Made by a program: the position numbers and the translations under genes. DNA of 64,000 nt, taken from positions 1-64,000 of the forward strand of contig JANQGX010000009.1 in NCBI GenBank assembly GCA_028282885.1. The letters are read 5' to 3'. Source of the stretch: SAR324 cluster bacterium. GTDB taxonomy: Bacteria > SAR324 > XYD2-FULL-50-16. Shown here one piece after another: positions 36,036-45,494 of the stretch. The notes under the pieces were generated by a model. The model was not told the origin of the DNA. It worked only from the letters and a program-made list of their open reading frames with translations, and made no database searches. Numbering within the stretch: the first letter of the stretch is position 1; each line of letters opens with the position of its first letter.

Positions 36036-37946
36036 CTAGGTGGCATATCCGTCGGTGTCGAGGACAATCGTTTTCTGTTGTGTCTTTTCCGGTTCGTCGG
36101 AATCGGGACGTTCATCATCGTCGGGAGGAATCTGTGTTATTTCTGTTTCCAAGACAACAGATGGGGCTGCAGCGGAACTGTTTTCCAATCTGAATTGAGC
36201 GGTCAGTCGCTGCAAACTGTCTGCTTGAGCGGACAATTCATCCGAAGCGGATGCGGTTTCCTCCGAAATGGATGAGTTTTGTTGAACTACTTTATTGACC
36301 TGGTTTAGTCCGTGATTTATCTCCTCAATCGCCAGGTTTTGCTTTCTTGAAGCATCCGCTATATTGTTCACTATTTCATTTACCTGCACTACGGATTCAT
36401 CGATTTTGGCCAAAATCTCGGCTGTTTTACCCGCATTGTCCACGCCCTTTTCAACCTCTTTACCCGAGTTTTCAATCAGCTCAGTACTGTTGCGTGCAGC
36501 TTCCGCGCTTCTCGCGGCCAGATTTCTCACTTCTTCGGCAACGACCGCAAACCCCTTTCCGTACTTTCCTGCCCGGGCAGCTTCCACTGCAGCATTCAAA
36601 GCCAGCAAATTTGTTTGAAAAGCAATTTCGTCAATGACTTTGATGATCTTTGAGACATCCGTACTGGTTTTGTTAATGCTGTTTATCGAGGTAAGCATCT
36701 GCTGCATCTGAAGATTGGCATTTTCAACAATTCTGTTGGTTTGATCTGTCAGTTGCAGTGCCTTTTCTGCATTTTCATTGTTGGCCTTGGTTTGGCTGTC
36801 AATCTCATTTATGGAAGAGGATGCCTCTTCGAGACTGGCAGCCTGTTCCGTGGTTCCGTTTGCCAAGGACTGGGATGAAGCGGATAGTTCGGTTGCGCCT
36901 GTTTTAACCCGGTTGCTGGTTTCCATCACTTCGGATATGATCCTGCCAAGCATCTCAAGTGACTGATTAGTATCGTTTTTGAGGCTGATCAGATCTCCCT
37001 TGTGATCACCGGCAATCCTCGAAGTCAGGTCTCCCCTGGCTAGATCGCCAATCACCCTGGTGATTTCTGCGATGGCACTTTGAATCGAATTCAGCAATGT
37101 ATTCAGTGCACCGGCGATTTTGCCAATTTCATCATTCCCCCCGATATCAACCCGTTTGGAAAACTCACCGGTCTCTTCAATATCCATTACGGTATTTTGT
37201 AGCAAAGACAGCGGTCTGGTAATTAAAATAGCAATCCAGATTCCCAGAATTCCGGAAACGATGAAAAAAACGATAACCAGCACAACAAAAATCATGATAG
37301 CTCGGTTGCTTTCATTTTCGAGTTTGGCGGAGATTATTTCCGCTTGTTCCTGTTGGATTTTGACCTCGTCCAGCATCTCCTGAATATGCTCTTCATACAG
37401 CCCTTCCAACTTGTCCAGATGATCCCTCATGATATCAAATGCTTTTTTTCCCGAACCATTGCTGATTTTTGGAGCGAAACGCATTTTCGCAGGATTGATG
37501 GCATATTGAACAACCTGCCGGGACTTTCTCTCCCATTCGGCAAAATCCAGATGGAATTGTTCATAGAGAGGTTTCATCGAGTCGGTCTGAGAAAGCGCGG
37601 CAGCCTTTGCCACACGCTCTTTGACTTGCTGGATGTTTTCCAGGTTTGTGGCATCTGCTTTTTTGTACCGTTCGTCTGATGCATCCAACGCTGCCACGAT
37701 CGACAGGCGTTCGGCTACAAGAGCCTGATGAGCGTCTCTATCAGCATTAAGAATCAATGCTATGGCCTCCTGGGATTGAATCAGTTTCGGAATCTGCTGT
37801 ATGACAATTGGTGCGAAGGCTTCGTCGAAAAAACGTCTTCGGCCTTCATCGACTGTAAAGATACTTTGCCAGCCGATAAACAAAAGTAGTAACATTCCTA
37901 TCAGGGGGACAAGGACGAGAATTCCTATTTTGGTTTTTATACCCAT
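36036..37946 (-). CDS. Methyl-accepting chemotaxis protein
   Basis: A 636-aa receptor. It has an N-terminal membrane helix, a periplasmic four-helix-type sensor (about 30-205, '[35 protein letters not shown]'), a second helix (about 213-240) and a HAMP domain. The signalling domain has the conserved hairpin '[37 protein letters not shown]'. RBS AGGAGA. The gene upstream on the same strand (87 bp) encodes a secreted PDC-type sensor, so the two may work together. Confidence 0.92.
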   Translation of the reverse strand: MGIKTKIGILVLVPLIGMLLLLFIGWQSIFTVDEGRRRFFDEAFAPIVIQQIPKLIQSQEAIALILNADRDAHQALVAERLSIVAALDASDERYKKADATNLENIQQVKERVAKAAALSQTDSMKPLYEQFHLDFAEWERKSRQVVQYAINPAKMRFAPKISNGSGKKAFDIMRDHLDKLEGLYEEHIQEMLDEVKIQQEQAEIISAKLENESNRAIMIFVVLVIVFFIVSGILGIWIAILITRPLSLLQNTVMDIEETGEFSKRVDIGGNDEIGKIAGALNTLLNSIQSAIAEITRVIGDLARGDLTSRIAGDHKGDLISLKNDTNQSLEMLGRIISEVMETSNRVKTGATELSASSQSLANGTTEQAASLEEASSSINEIDSQTKANNENAEKALQLTDQTNRIVENANLQMQQMLTSINSINKTSTDVSKIIKVIDEIAFQTNLLALNAAVEAARAGKYGKGFAVVAEEVRNLAARSAEAARNSTELIENSGKEVEKGVDNAGKTAEILAKIDESVVQVNEIVNNIADASRKQNLAIEEINHGLNQVNKVVQQNSSISEETASASDELSAQADSLQRLTAQFRLENSSAAAPSVVLETEITQIPPDDDERPDSDEPEKTQQKTIVLDTDGYAT

Positions 37947-38032
37947 ATCAATCTCCTGATATGCAATTCAATGGGGTCACGGATGATCAGGATTGAGGTT
38001 GCGGAATACATATCTCGATCCTACTGTTATTT

Positions 38033-38659
38033 CTAAAGCTTTCCGGTTATCAAGCCAAAAGTTATGGCCCCGATCACCTTTCCATCAGAATCCGAAATGG
38101 GAAGAGAAACCTGTTGCAAAACCATATTGGTTGAACTGTCCAGTTTTTCCACCCCAATATCAATACCGCCTTTGCCCGAGCTATAGGAATTTTTCCATTT
38201 TGCCTCGTCTCCCTGCCAGTAATCTCCTGTCAGCTCGTTCTGACATATGTTGGCACCCTTGTTGTCCATCAGGAAAGTTTCTCCGACGGCACCGAGTGTT
38301 TTCACTAGTTTACGGACAGCGTCCGCACAGGGACCGCTCATCATCTTCACATGGATATCAAGCTCGTCCTCGGCTTCTTTCCAATCGGTATCGATCTTTT
38401 TTATCTGATTCATGGACAGTCCGCTGGCGTTCTGTGCTTTGACTGCTTTTACCAAATCGGGATTGGTTATGGCCGGGATCAGTTTGGATTTGATGAACGA
38501 TTTGACCTTCGGTGATGCGTTCTGGTTTTGATCAACCAATCCCGCAAGTCTTGATTTGAGGCCTGCGACGGACTCAGCATAAAGAGGGCTTGTGGATGCA
38601 AAAACAAACAAGCAGACTGTCATAAAAAAGGCGAGAAATGAGACATTTTTAGTTTTCAT
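38033..38659 (-). CDS. Secreted PDC/Cache-like sensor protein
   Basis: A 208-aa protein with a signal peptide (cleavage after LYAES region, near residue 28) and no membrane anchor. The C-terminal half is a single Cache/PDC-like domain: 'GETFLMDNKGANICQNELTGDYWQGDEAKWKNSY', then 'VSLPISDSDGKVIGAITFGL'. Similar domains form the periplasmic sensor of chemoreceptors; here it is free and encoded just before a receptor that has a different sensor. It may act as a periplasmic ligand-binding partner. RBS GGAGGA. Confidence 0.7.
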   Translation of the reverse strand: MKTKNVSFLAFFMTVCLFVFASTSPLYAESVAGLKSRLAGLVDQNQNASPKVKSFIKSKLIPAITNPDLVKAVKAQNASGLSMNQIKKIDTDWKEAEDELDIHVKMMSGPCADAVRKLVKTLGAVGETFLMDNKGANICQNELTGDYWQGDEAKWKNSYSSGKGGIDIGVEKLDSSTNMVLQQVSLPISDSDGKVIGAITFGLITGKL

Positions 38660-38914
38660 TTTATCCTCCGGAGTCGAACGGTGTCATTACCTTGCAGTTT
38701 GAGAGTTGCAACTTTAAAGGTTTTGAACACGAGGTTTGGTTTTTTCCGGAATCATCATCCCGGATTCAGAATACGATTGTGACTATTTTATCATATTCTG
38801 TTACAGGAATGTAGCTTTTTATGGGTAATCGCGGGATGGACAGATGAGAGTCGTATGTTTGACCAAAAAACGGTATTATTTCAGATAGATGAAAAAGAAC
38901 AGGGCCACATTTTG

Positions 38915-38982
38915 AAATAGGGGACGTAGTTGAAATATTTCGATTTGTTCAAATCGAAATATTTCAACTACGTCCCCTATTT
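38915..38982. repeat. 68-bp perfect palindrome, copy 2
   Basis: Same 32-bp arms and GTTC loop as the element at 35933-36000, except that the fourth base of each end differs as a matched pair: AAATAGGGG with CCCCTATTT in place of AAACAGGGG with CCCCTGTTT. It lies 6 bp past the stop of the GPH symporter gene at 38989. The rest of the 329-bp gap to the PDC sensor start shows no gene. Confidence 0.9.
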
Positions 38983-38988
38983 TGTTGT

Positions 38989-40296
38989 TCAGGCTTTGAG
39001 ATTGAATATTTTTCCCTGTTTTTCCCGCAGGGGGTAACGGAGAAATACAAGGAAAGCTGCCAGTGATATGGCTCCTCCTGCAACTGCGATGAGTTTCAAG
39101 CCGATCACTGTTGGTTTTATATCACCGCCCCAATACATCAACCAGGAAGCGAGGGTGATGCTGAGGCCGATGCTGATTTTTTGGAATATCGATTGGATTC
39201 CGAAATAGATACCTTCCCGTCTCAGACCGGTGAAAGTTTCATCATAATCGACGACATCAGAGAGAATGGCATAGGGAAGCATCATGAAACCTGCAACAAA
39301 GACCCCGATAAAGCCCATGACAACCTGGGTTTTCAACATCAGGGCATTACCGTCAACAAAGTAAAGCAGGGGCATGGTTGCAGCTGTGCCCAGGAGTGTG
39401 ACCAGAAACGCCACATATTTGCCGGATTTTTTTGAAATCCAGTTGAAGACAAAGAAAAAGAGAATATTTGCGGCAAGGAAAGGCGCCATTACCAATGCAA
39501 CATCAGCATCGCTTCGCAACAGGACATTGGCAATCCAGAAGGGTACAATGATGGTAATGCAGTTCAAGGCAAACCAATAGAGACTTGTGGTTGTCAGAAG
39601 GATCACAAAGGGACGGTTCCTGAAGCTGGTTCGGGCCCACCTGATAAGGTTCGGTTTTTGGGTTTCTGTGGTTGCAGACCCGGAATGGTGTTTTTCCTTG
39701 ATCAGAATAGCGGTTGGCAAAAAGGAGATGATGATCAGACCGCCAACAATCGCTCCCATGCCGGACCAGCCTAGACTTTCCTTGATAGGGCCGATAAAGG
39801 CGAACAGGAGAGTTCCCAACATCAGAAAAACAGCCTGTAGTGTGGATACATTGACCCGCTCTTTCAGATCGGAAGTAATTTCAGGTAAAAGGGACAGATA
39901 CGGGTTCGCCAGAATTGTCCAGAAAACAAAAAACAATTGAACCACCACAAACGCATAAACAGCATTGATCCAATGATATCCTTCCTGGTGAGGCGGTATC
40001 CAGAGTAAAAAACTGACCAGGGCCACCGGAATAATCATCGCCCGGATGAAAGGAAGACGGCGCCCGCTCTTGAAGCGGGCATTGTCACTGTAAAAGCCAA
40101 CGAGGGGATCCAGTACGCCATCGATGATCCGTCCGAAAAGGAAAATGGCCGAGAACAGGCCCAGGGGGACAAGTGCGTTGACTTTGTCAGGCACATAAAG
40201 TTTGAGCAGCCACTGGGAGATAACCAGGTTGGCCAGATTCATTGACAGAAATCCGGAGGCATAGGCCGTTTTTTGAGTGACGGTTAGCTGAGCCAT
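38989..40296 (-). CDS. GPH-family sugar symporter, second copy
   Basis: A 435-aa twelve-helix transporter: 'FLFGRIIDGVLDPLVGFYSDNARFKSGRRLPFI' in loop 2-3 and 'LSDVVDYDETFTGLRREGIYFGIQ' in the second half, both GPH marks. RBS GAAGGAGC. It is 139 bp downstream of a GH1 gene on the same strand, so glycoside uptake with intracellular or membrane-side cleavage is the likely pairing. It is only distantly like the other GPH protein of the window. Confidence 0.85.
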   Translation of the reverse strand: MAQLTVTQKTAYASGFLSMNLANLVISQWLLKLYVPDKVNALVPLGLFSAIFLFGRIIDGVLDPLVGFYSDNARFKSGRRLPFIRAMIIPVALVSFLLWIPPHQEGYHWINAVYAFVVVQLFFVFWTILANPYLSLLPEITSDLKERVNVSTLQAVFLMLGTLLFAFIGPIKESLGWSGMGAIVGGLIIISFLPTAILIKEKHHSGSATTETQKPNLIRWARTSFRNRPFVILLTTTSLYWFALNCITIIVPFWIANVLLRSDADVALVMAPFLAANILFFFVFNWISKKSGKYVAFLVTLLGTAATMPLLYFVDGNALMLKTQVVMGFIGVFVAGFMMLPYAILSDVVDYDETFTGLRREGIYFGIQSIFQKISIGLSITLASWLMYWGGDIKPTVIGLKLIAVAGGAISLAAFLVFLRYPLREKQGKIFNLKA

Positions 40297-40435
40297 TTCA
40301 TTGCTCCTTCAACACGATTGATTAGGATGACGATTAGGATCGGGTGCCGGCTTTGCATAATTTAGATTGCATTGCCGCCGACTAAGATCATCAATTAAGT
40401 CGCCTTCGGTACAGGCGAGTACTCCACTTCTTGAC

Positions 40436-41854
40436 TCAGACCACAATTTCATCTTTTCGGGGCAGTCGATTGTTTGTTGCGATAAACCGGAAAAGGGTTG
40501 CCGATTTGCGGGGGCGGCGCTCAAAGGTTTCGCGGTTCACTTCATACAATCCGAACTTGGGCCAGAATCCTTCGGCCCATTCCCAATTATCGGTGATGCT
40601 CCAGTAAGTGAAACCAAAAACGGGGCAGTTCTCTTCGATCAACTTGTGAACCCAGGCCAGATGGTCCAATATAAATTGAGGTCGTTTTCTATCGGATTCA
40701 TCAGCCAACCCAGATTCCGCAATGAATAGTGGAACGCCGGGGTAGCGCTTTTCCAGTTTCTTACAGAGCCGATAAAGCCCTTCCGGATAGATTTCCCAAT
40801 CCATATCGGTTGTTTCGTATTTCTTAACATCAGTATAGTTGATGAATCCCGGTTTTAACGGGTTGAAGCTGATAAGCTGCCGGGTGTAATAGTTGACGCC
40901 AATCCAATCCAGGCTGTCTGCAAAATCCTTGTTATGTTCCCTGACGGTCGGGCCGAATAGAACGTTTATGTCAATAGTACCGCTGTACAAGGCATCAAGC
41001 ATATTCCAGTTGAATATCCTGTCCATCTGTTTGTAGACAAGCCTGTCCAGCAAAACTCCTTTGGGTTCATAGTGGTAAAAGAAATATATCATGCCGACAC
41101 TGGCGGACTTGTTGGGAGCATCTTCAGGAACTTCGGCCTCTTTTTTAAGAATTTTATATGCCTTGCCATGAGCATGGATCAGTGTTCTATACATCCGGAT
41201 TCCACGTTCCATATCATTCACACAAGGTGGGATCCGGTCGGTGGCATAACCGGCCAGTGCATATATTTGCGCATCGATCATGGTGCTCCAGTAATGGACC
41301 TGTTTACCGAAACGCCTGGCACATTGTTGCACATAAGCCTCCCAGCGTTGCAGAACCTGGTCGGATTCGAAGCCTCCCATATCTGAAGCCCAGACAGGAA
41401 GTGTAAAGTGCCACAGGTTTAAAAATATAGTAAATCCTTTGTCCTGCAACGATTGCAACATCTGTCCGTAGTGCTCCCAGGCTTCTTCATCATAAATCCC
41501 CGGTTCGGGTTCCACCCGGCTCCACTCGATACCGATACGATGTGCGTTTTGTCCGTCTGCTTTGGCCAGGGAGAAATCCTCTTCGTACCGATTGTAGAAA
41601 TCGATACAGGCTCCGCAGGTATCACCATTGGCAATCGGAGAAGGGATTTGTTGTTCCCATCGATGCCAATCCGTGTTTGTATTACCACCTTCATGCTGGT
41701 ACGGGTCTTCCCCGGTGCTCCAGAGAAAACCCTCCGGAAACACCTGTCCGTCGGTCTGAATAGCTTTTGATTTAGCGGGGGATTTTAAAAATCCATAAAG
41801 TGTGACCAGCAGCAAAATCGCCGGAATGGACAGAAGGGACAGTGTTAGAATCAT
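40436..41854 (-). CDS. Glycoside hydrolase family 1 protein, membrane anchored, acid/base Glu replaced
   Basis: A 472-aa GH1 (beta-glucosidase-like) barrel behind one N-terminal membrane helix (LSLLSIPAILLLVTLYGFL). Landmarks: 'FPEGFLWSTGEDPYQHEG', 'AHRIGIEWSRVEPEPGIYDEEA', 'FLNLWHFTLPVWASDMGGF', 'WIGVNYYTRQ', 'FIAESGLADE' (nucleophile E380), 'FGFTYWSITDNWEWAEGFWPKFGLYEV'. The acid/base motif TxNEP is here TMIDA (191-195), so the catalytic Glu is Asp194 and the Asn and Pro are lost. The protein may be slow, use another group, or bind glycosides without cleaving them. It is the upstream partner of the GPH symporter. Confidence 0.85.
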   Translation of the reverse strand: MILTLSLLSIPAILLLVTLYGFLKSPAKSKAIQTDGQVFPEGFLWSTGEDPYQHEGGNTNTDWHRWEQQIPSPIANGDTCGACIDFYNRYEEDFSLAKADGQNAHRIGIEWSRVEPEPGIYDEEAWEHYGQMLQSLQDKGFTIFLNLWHFTLPVWASDMGGFESDQVLQRWEAYVQQCARRFGKQVHYWSTMIDAQIYALAGYATDRIPPCVNDMERGIRMYRTLIHAHGKAYKILKKEAEVPEDAPNKSASVGMIYFFYHYEPKGVLLDRLVYKQMDRIFNWNMLDALYSGTIDINVLFGPTVREHNKDFADSLDWIGVNYYTRQLISFNPLKPGFINYTDVKKYETTDMDWEIYPEGLYRLCKKLEKRYPGVPLFIAESGLADESDRKRPQFILDHLAWVHKLIEENCPVFGFTYWSITDNWEWAEGFWPKFGLYEVNRETFERRPRKSATLFRFIATNNRLPRKDEIVV

Positions 41855-42095
41855 GGGTTTCCATCTTGAATGCTGCGGACTATTAAGTTGGATACGTCCA
41901 GTCCAATCACTTGTACTTTGAGTGTTTTATATTTCGGCATTAGCGCAATAAGTGTCACACCCGTCTTTTTTTGTCAATTCCATGATAGCAGATTGACAAG
42001 TTTAATACCCAGCTAATATAAACAGCCTTAAATGAAAACCTGTTGCCTGTGATGAGGTGATTTGCTGTACAGGATCACCGTGTTAAATAAAAATA

Positions 42096-42110
42096 CGAAA
42101 ACGCTTTACG
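42096..42110 (+). promoter_or_regulatory. LacI-type operator upstream of the sulfatase operon
   Basis: CGAAAACGCTTTACG differs from the operator at 18888 only by one inserted C in the centre. It lies 16 bp upstream of the first gene of the operon. The position is close to the RBS (AAGG), which would block transcription or early elongation. Confidence 0.4.
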
Positions 42111-42126
42111 ATTGATAAGGTTGCTA

Positions 42127-42705
42127 ATGTCAAAAAATATGATGAAAAAACAGAACTTTGCGAGACGGGTCGTACAGCCCATTATCCTGGTAACAGGCAT
42201 AATGCTGCTTTCCATGCTGGTCTATGATCTCTCCGGCACAATAAAAAGTCGCATTCTACATGATGCAACATCAACTATCTCCGCGTTGTTCTTGTTTCTG
42301 AGCATCTGGTTGGGAGGCCTTATTGCTAATACCATTGCCTTCTTCCGGGGAGCGACTTTTAAGGAGCGGATTGGTATCTGTCTTGTGGCTCCGTTAATAT
42401 GGTCTTTTATGGTAATGAGCCAATTATATGGCATATATTCCATGGGTGAGTTTTTCTTCTTTCTGTTGCATCCATTGATCCTGGGATGCCCGGTCGCCGG
42501 GCTGCTCTGCTTGTCCATTTCCGAACTCTGGTGCAGAAAAATCCACAACTACAAATATCCGAGGACGGCACTGAAAGTATTTCAGTTCGGCAATGTTTCA
42601 CTATTGATTCTCAGTTTTTCCCTGACCTTTCTGTTTCTTTGGGAAGCCGGTCATTTTTATGTATACAATATCTACATGAGGATCCATGCACAACTCTTCA
42701 TCTGA
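42127..42705 (+). CDS. Small membrane protein of unknown function
   Basis: I do not recognise this family. The ATG at 42127 follows AAGG by 6 nt (192 aa). About five hydrophobic segments: 'PIILVTGIMLLSMLVYDL', 'ATSTISALFLFLSIWLGGLIANTIAFF', 'ICLVAPLIWSFMVMSQLYGIY', 'GEFFFFLLHPLILGCPVAGLLCLSI' and 'GNVSLLILSFSLTFLFLWEAG'. Its 3' end overlaps the sulfatase gene by 20 bp, so the two are co-expressed. Confidence 0.6.
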   Translation: MSKNMMKKQNFARRVVQPIILVTGIMLLSMLVYDLSGTIKSRILHDATSTISALFLFLSIWLGGLIANTIAFFRGATFKERIGICLVAPLIWSFMVMSQLYGIYSMGEFFFFLLHPLILGCPVAGLLCLSISELWCRKIHNYKYPRTALKVFQFGNVSLLILSFSLTFLFLWEAGHFYVYNIYMRIHAQLFI

Positions 42706-44104
42706 TTCATCTCAAAGGCAGATCACAAGACGAAATGCCCTGAAACTCCTTGGGGCAGGTGCCATATCCGGGATCACCGGTTTCAATCCATTGGCGCAGT
42801 TAACAGCAGGTGAAAAAAGACCCAATATCATTTTTATCCTGACAGATGATCATCGTTATGATGCTCTCAGCTTCATGAATCATCCGTTTCTTAAAACACC
42901 GAACCTGGATCGGATTGCCAGTGAAGGAGTGGTGTTCGAAAATGCCTTTGTCACCACTTCGCTCTGCAGCCCATCCAGGGCAAGCTTTCTGACCGGCCAG
43001 TATGCCCATACGCACGGTGTTGTGAATAATTTTAAGAAATGGAGCGGGGATAATATCTCCTTCATGGAATTGCTGAAAAGTTCGGGATACGATACGGCTT
43101 TTATCGGCAAATGGCACATGTCGGGCGAGAGTCTACCGGAAGTCAGGGGGATCGATCATTTTATCACCTTTACCCGGAACGGTGGACAGGGAGTCTATTT
43201 TGACTGCCCTCTCTACATAGATGGGGTCAGAACCGAACGTCCCGGGAAGTATATCAATGAAGATCTCACCGATTTTGCACTGGATTACATTGACGAAGAA
43301 CGGGACAATCCTTTCTGCCTTTTTCTCTCCCACAAGGCGGTTCACTTGGCGTTTAAACCGCCAAAACACCTGGACAACCTCTATGATGGAGTTGACCTGA
43401 AACTTCCACCGGAGTCTAATCCTTTTATCCCTTTTACCGATAACCATGCCTTTCTCGGGGCTCTGATGCCGCTGGGAACAATGTATCGCAACTATTGTGA
43501 AACCGTCGTGTCCGTGGATGAGCAGGTGGGAAGGGTGCTTGCCGCCCTGGACAATCTTGGCATCGCCGATGATACCATTATCATTTACGCCGGGGACAAC
43601 GGATTCTTCTGGGGAGAACATGGTCTGTTCGACAAGCGGTATGCCTACGAAGAGTCGATCAGAATTCCTTTCCTGATGCGGTATCCAAGGTTAGCAGGAG
43701 CCAGGGGGCGCAGGTCACAGATGGTTTTGAATATTGACTTGGCTCCGACGCTGCTTGACCTGGCCGGCGTGGAGATACCGGACAATATGCAGGGGCAGAG
43801 CCTGGTTTCTGCAATGCAATCACCAACGGCAGCTTCCCGCGAATCATGGCTTTATGAATATTTCCCCGAATTTCCCACCCATGTGCCGGGGATGACTGCT
43901 GTTCGAACCAACCGTTATAAATATACGGAGTATCAAAACCGGATTCGTCCGCCGGAATTATATGATCTTGAGGAGGATCCAAAAGAGATGAGTAATCTCC
44001 TGCAACAGGATTCAACAAAGAACCGGCAATTGAAACTGAAGCTGAAACAGGAGCTGGAGCGTCTCAAAGCAAAAACGGGATACCGCTTTACAACAGGGAT
44101 ATAA
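42686..44104 (+). CDS. Tat-exported arylsulfatase-type sulfatase
   Basis: A 472-aa sulfatase with a Tat signal (TRRNALKLLGAGA, near residues 14-26). Metal ligands are at D54/D55 (ILTDDHR) and in 'YAGDNGFFWGEHGLFDKR'. The modified residue is C94 in LCSPSRASFLTG, the C-x-P-S-R motif whose Cys must become formylglycine. 'KWHMSGESLPEVRGIDHF' and 'MYRNYCETVVSVDEQVGRVL' are typical of sulfatases acting on sugar sulfates. No FGE or anSME with catalytic residues is in the window. It is near a GH1 and a GPH symporter, which suggests sulfated-glycan use. Confidence 0.9.
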   Translation: MHNSSSDSSQRQITRRNALKLLGAGAISGITGFNPLAQLTAGEKRPNIIFILTDDHRYDALSFMNHPFLKTPNLDRIASEGVVFENAFVTTSLCSPSRASFLTGQYAHTHGVVNNFKKWSGDNISFMELLKSSGYDTAFIGKWHMSGESLPEVRGIDHFITFTRNGGQGVYFDCPLYIDGVRTERPGKYINEDLTDFALDYIDEERDNPFCLFLSHKAVHLAFKPPKHLDNLYDGVDLKLPPESNPFIPFTDNHAFLGALMPLGTMYRNYCETVVSVDEQVGRVLAALDNLGIADDTIIIYAGDNGFFWGEHGLFDKRYAYEESIRIPFLMRYPRLAGARGRRSQMVLNIDLAPTLLDLAGVEIPDNMQGQSLVSAMQSPTAASRESWLYEYFPEFPTHVPGMTAVRTNRYKYTEYQNRIRPPELYDLEEDPKEMSNLLQQDSTKNRQLKLKLKQELERLKAKTGYRFTTGI

Positions 44105-44413
44105 AATCTGTTGCATTGATTATTTTCTTGAATCCCAACGGGAATTCTCAAGGGGGCAGCTTGCATCGAGTTTCAGGGAGGGCCTTCGCAGTCAACAATA
44201 TCAAACAGGCAATCCGGCCGACTTTTTCCAACAGAACCGAGTGTTTTGCTAACAGATTAAACCTGGAGTTTGGCTGTTTCCACCGAACCTTGATTGTTAT
44301 CTTTTAAGGTAGATCCTTCCGTATTGCATATACCTTTCCTGAAAATATTTTCTTTATTTAAATGAGTAGCTTGGGCTGCTATCAAGCACCAAATGCGTTC
44401 ACCAAACTTAGTG

Positions 44414-44442
44414 TTGACATGGAAAATGGGGTATGTTAATTT
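44414..44442 (+). promoter_or_regulatory. Sigma-70 promoter of the orphan binding protein gene
   Basis: -35 TTGACA (44414-44419), 17-bp spacer and extended -10 TGT-TAATTT (-10 at 44437-44442). The operator begins 48 bp after the -35 start. The same arrangement recurs at 46655. Confidence 0.55.
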
Positions 44443-44461
44443 TTGGCATGTTGGTTTATAT

Positions 44462-44479
44462 ACCAATAATATAATTGGT
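44462..44479. promoter_or_regulatory. GntR/UTRA-type operator, copy 1
   Basis: ACCAAT-N6-ATTGGT, a perfect inverted repeat just downstream of the promoter. A third half site TTGG lies at 44451-44454. The flanks match copy 2 at 46701-46718 over about 40 bp with small gaps. Confidence 0.65.
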
Positions 44480-44717
44480 ATATATATATCATCATGCAAT
44501 ATAAAAGAGCGAGTCTATCGGAAATACCCAGCCGATAAAACGATGATTCGGTTTTTTCTGCGGGTATCGGGCTGTTTAAAACCACTGCCAGGACTCTGGC
44601 AAAGGAACCGGAGCTGATACAGCCGAGGATAGCGGTGACTGCCCTGATTTTCGGGTGAGTTCAATCCCCTTTTTGGTTAAGGACGTATCTGATTCAATTT
44701 CAACAAGGAGAATTAAA

Positions 44718-45494
44718 ATGAAAAGGTTGACACTGGTTTTGGCGATCATCGCCGTATTGATGACAGGCGTTTTGCAGGCAAAAGAGTGGAAAAAAATCAG
44801 AATTGGGGTTGAAGGGGCTTATCCTCCCTTCAGTTGGATCACGCCCGAGGGAAAGCTGGTTGGATTTGACATTGATATCGCATGGGCCTTGTGTGAAGAG
44901 ATGAAGGCTAAATGCGTGCTGAAACAGTCCGATTGGGACGGCATTATCCCTTCTTTGTTGGCCCGCAAGTTCGATGCGATTATTGCCGCCATGTCGATTA
45001 CCGAAGACAGAAAGAAGAAAGTTGCTTTTACGAACAGGTACCTCAATACGCCGGTTAAGTTTGCTGCCCACAAGAATTTTCTCGTTCGTGTGTTAAAAGG
45101 AGAACAGTGGCAAAAGACGATTGGTGTCCAGAGGGCAACAGTATTTGATACATACATTACGGATAACTTTGGCGACAAATTGAGAATTCTTCGCTATGGC
45201 AGTCAGGATGAAGTCTATATGGATTTAAAAGCGGGAAGATTGGATCTGATTTTAAATGATGGCCTTGGTATAGAAGAGGGCTTTTTAAAGCAACCCGGTA
45301 ATGAGGATTTCGAACTTATCGGCCCCGATCTCTATGGAGGAAAATGGTTTGGCGAAGGAGCCGGTATCGCCGTCAGAAAGGAAGACAAAGATCTTGTGAG
45401 AAAGTTTAACGCTGCAATTGACGCAATTCGAGCAAATGGCACCTATAAGAAAATTCAGGATAAGTACTTTGATTTTGATGTTTACGGCAAATAA
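44718..45494 (+). CDS. Amino-acid-type ABC substrate-binding protein, orphan
   Basis: The start at 44718 follows AAGGAG (258 aa, signal peptide to about residue 20). Type 3 solute-binding protein of the Arg/Lys/His-binding group: 'IRIGVEGAYPPFSWITPEGKLVGFDIDIAWALCEEMKAKCVL', 'WDGIIPSLLARKFDAIIAAMSIT', 'YGGKWFGEGAGIAVRKEDKDL'. There is no permease or ATPase gene beside it. The operator it shares with the frlB-like gene suggests that it captures an amino-acid-like substrate such as fructosyl-amino acid; that is inference. Confidence 0.82.
   Translation: MKRLTLVLAIIAVLMTGVLQAKEWKKIRIGVEGAYPPFSWITPEGKLVGFDIDIAWALCEEMKAKCVLKQSDWDGIIPSLLARKFDAIIAAMSITEDRKKKVAFTNRYLNTPVKFAAHKNFLVRVLKGEQWQKTIGVQRATVFDTYITDNFGDKLRILRYGSQDEVYMDLKAGRLDLILNDGLGIEEGFLKQPGNEDFELIGPDLYGGKWFGEGAGIAVRKEDKDLVRKFNAAIDAIRANGTYKKIQDKYFDFDVYGK

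Larger units (their letters stand above)
44105..44717. other. Intergenic region with the promoter of the orphan binding protein
   Basis: 613 bp without a gene. An imperfect hairpin lies at about 44129-44156 after the sulfatase stop. A promoter and operator module is at 44414-44479. Confidence 0.5.

Noticed and set aside
35933..38982. Segment between the twin palindromes as a transposon
   Set aside because: The genes inside are an ordinary chemoreceptor and sensor, no transposase is present, no target duplication is seen, and each palindrome is complete by itself.
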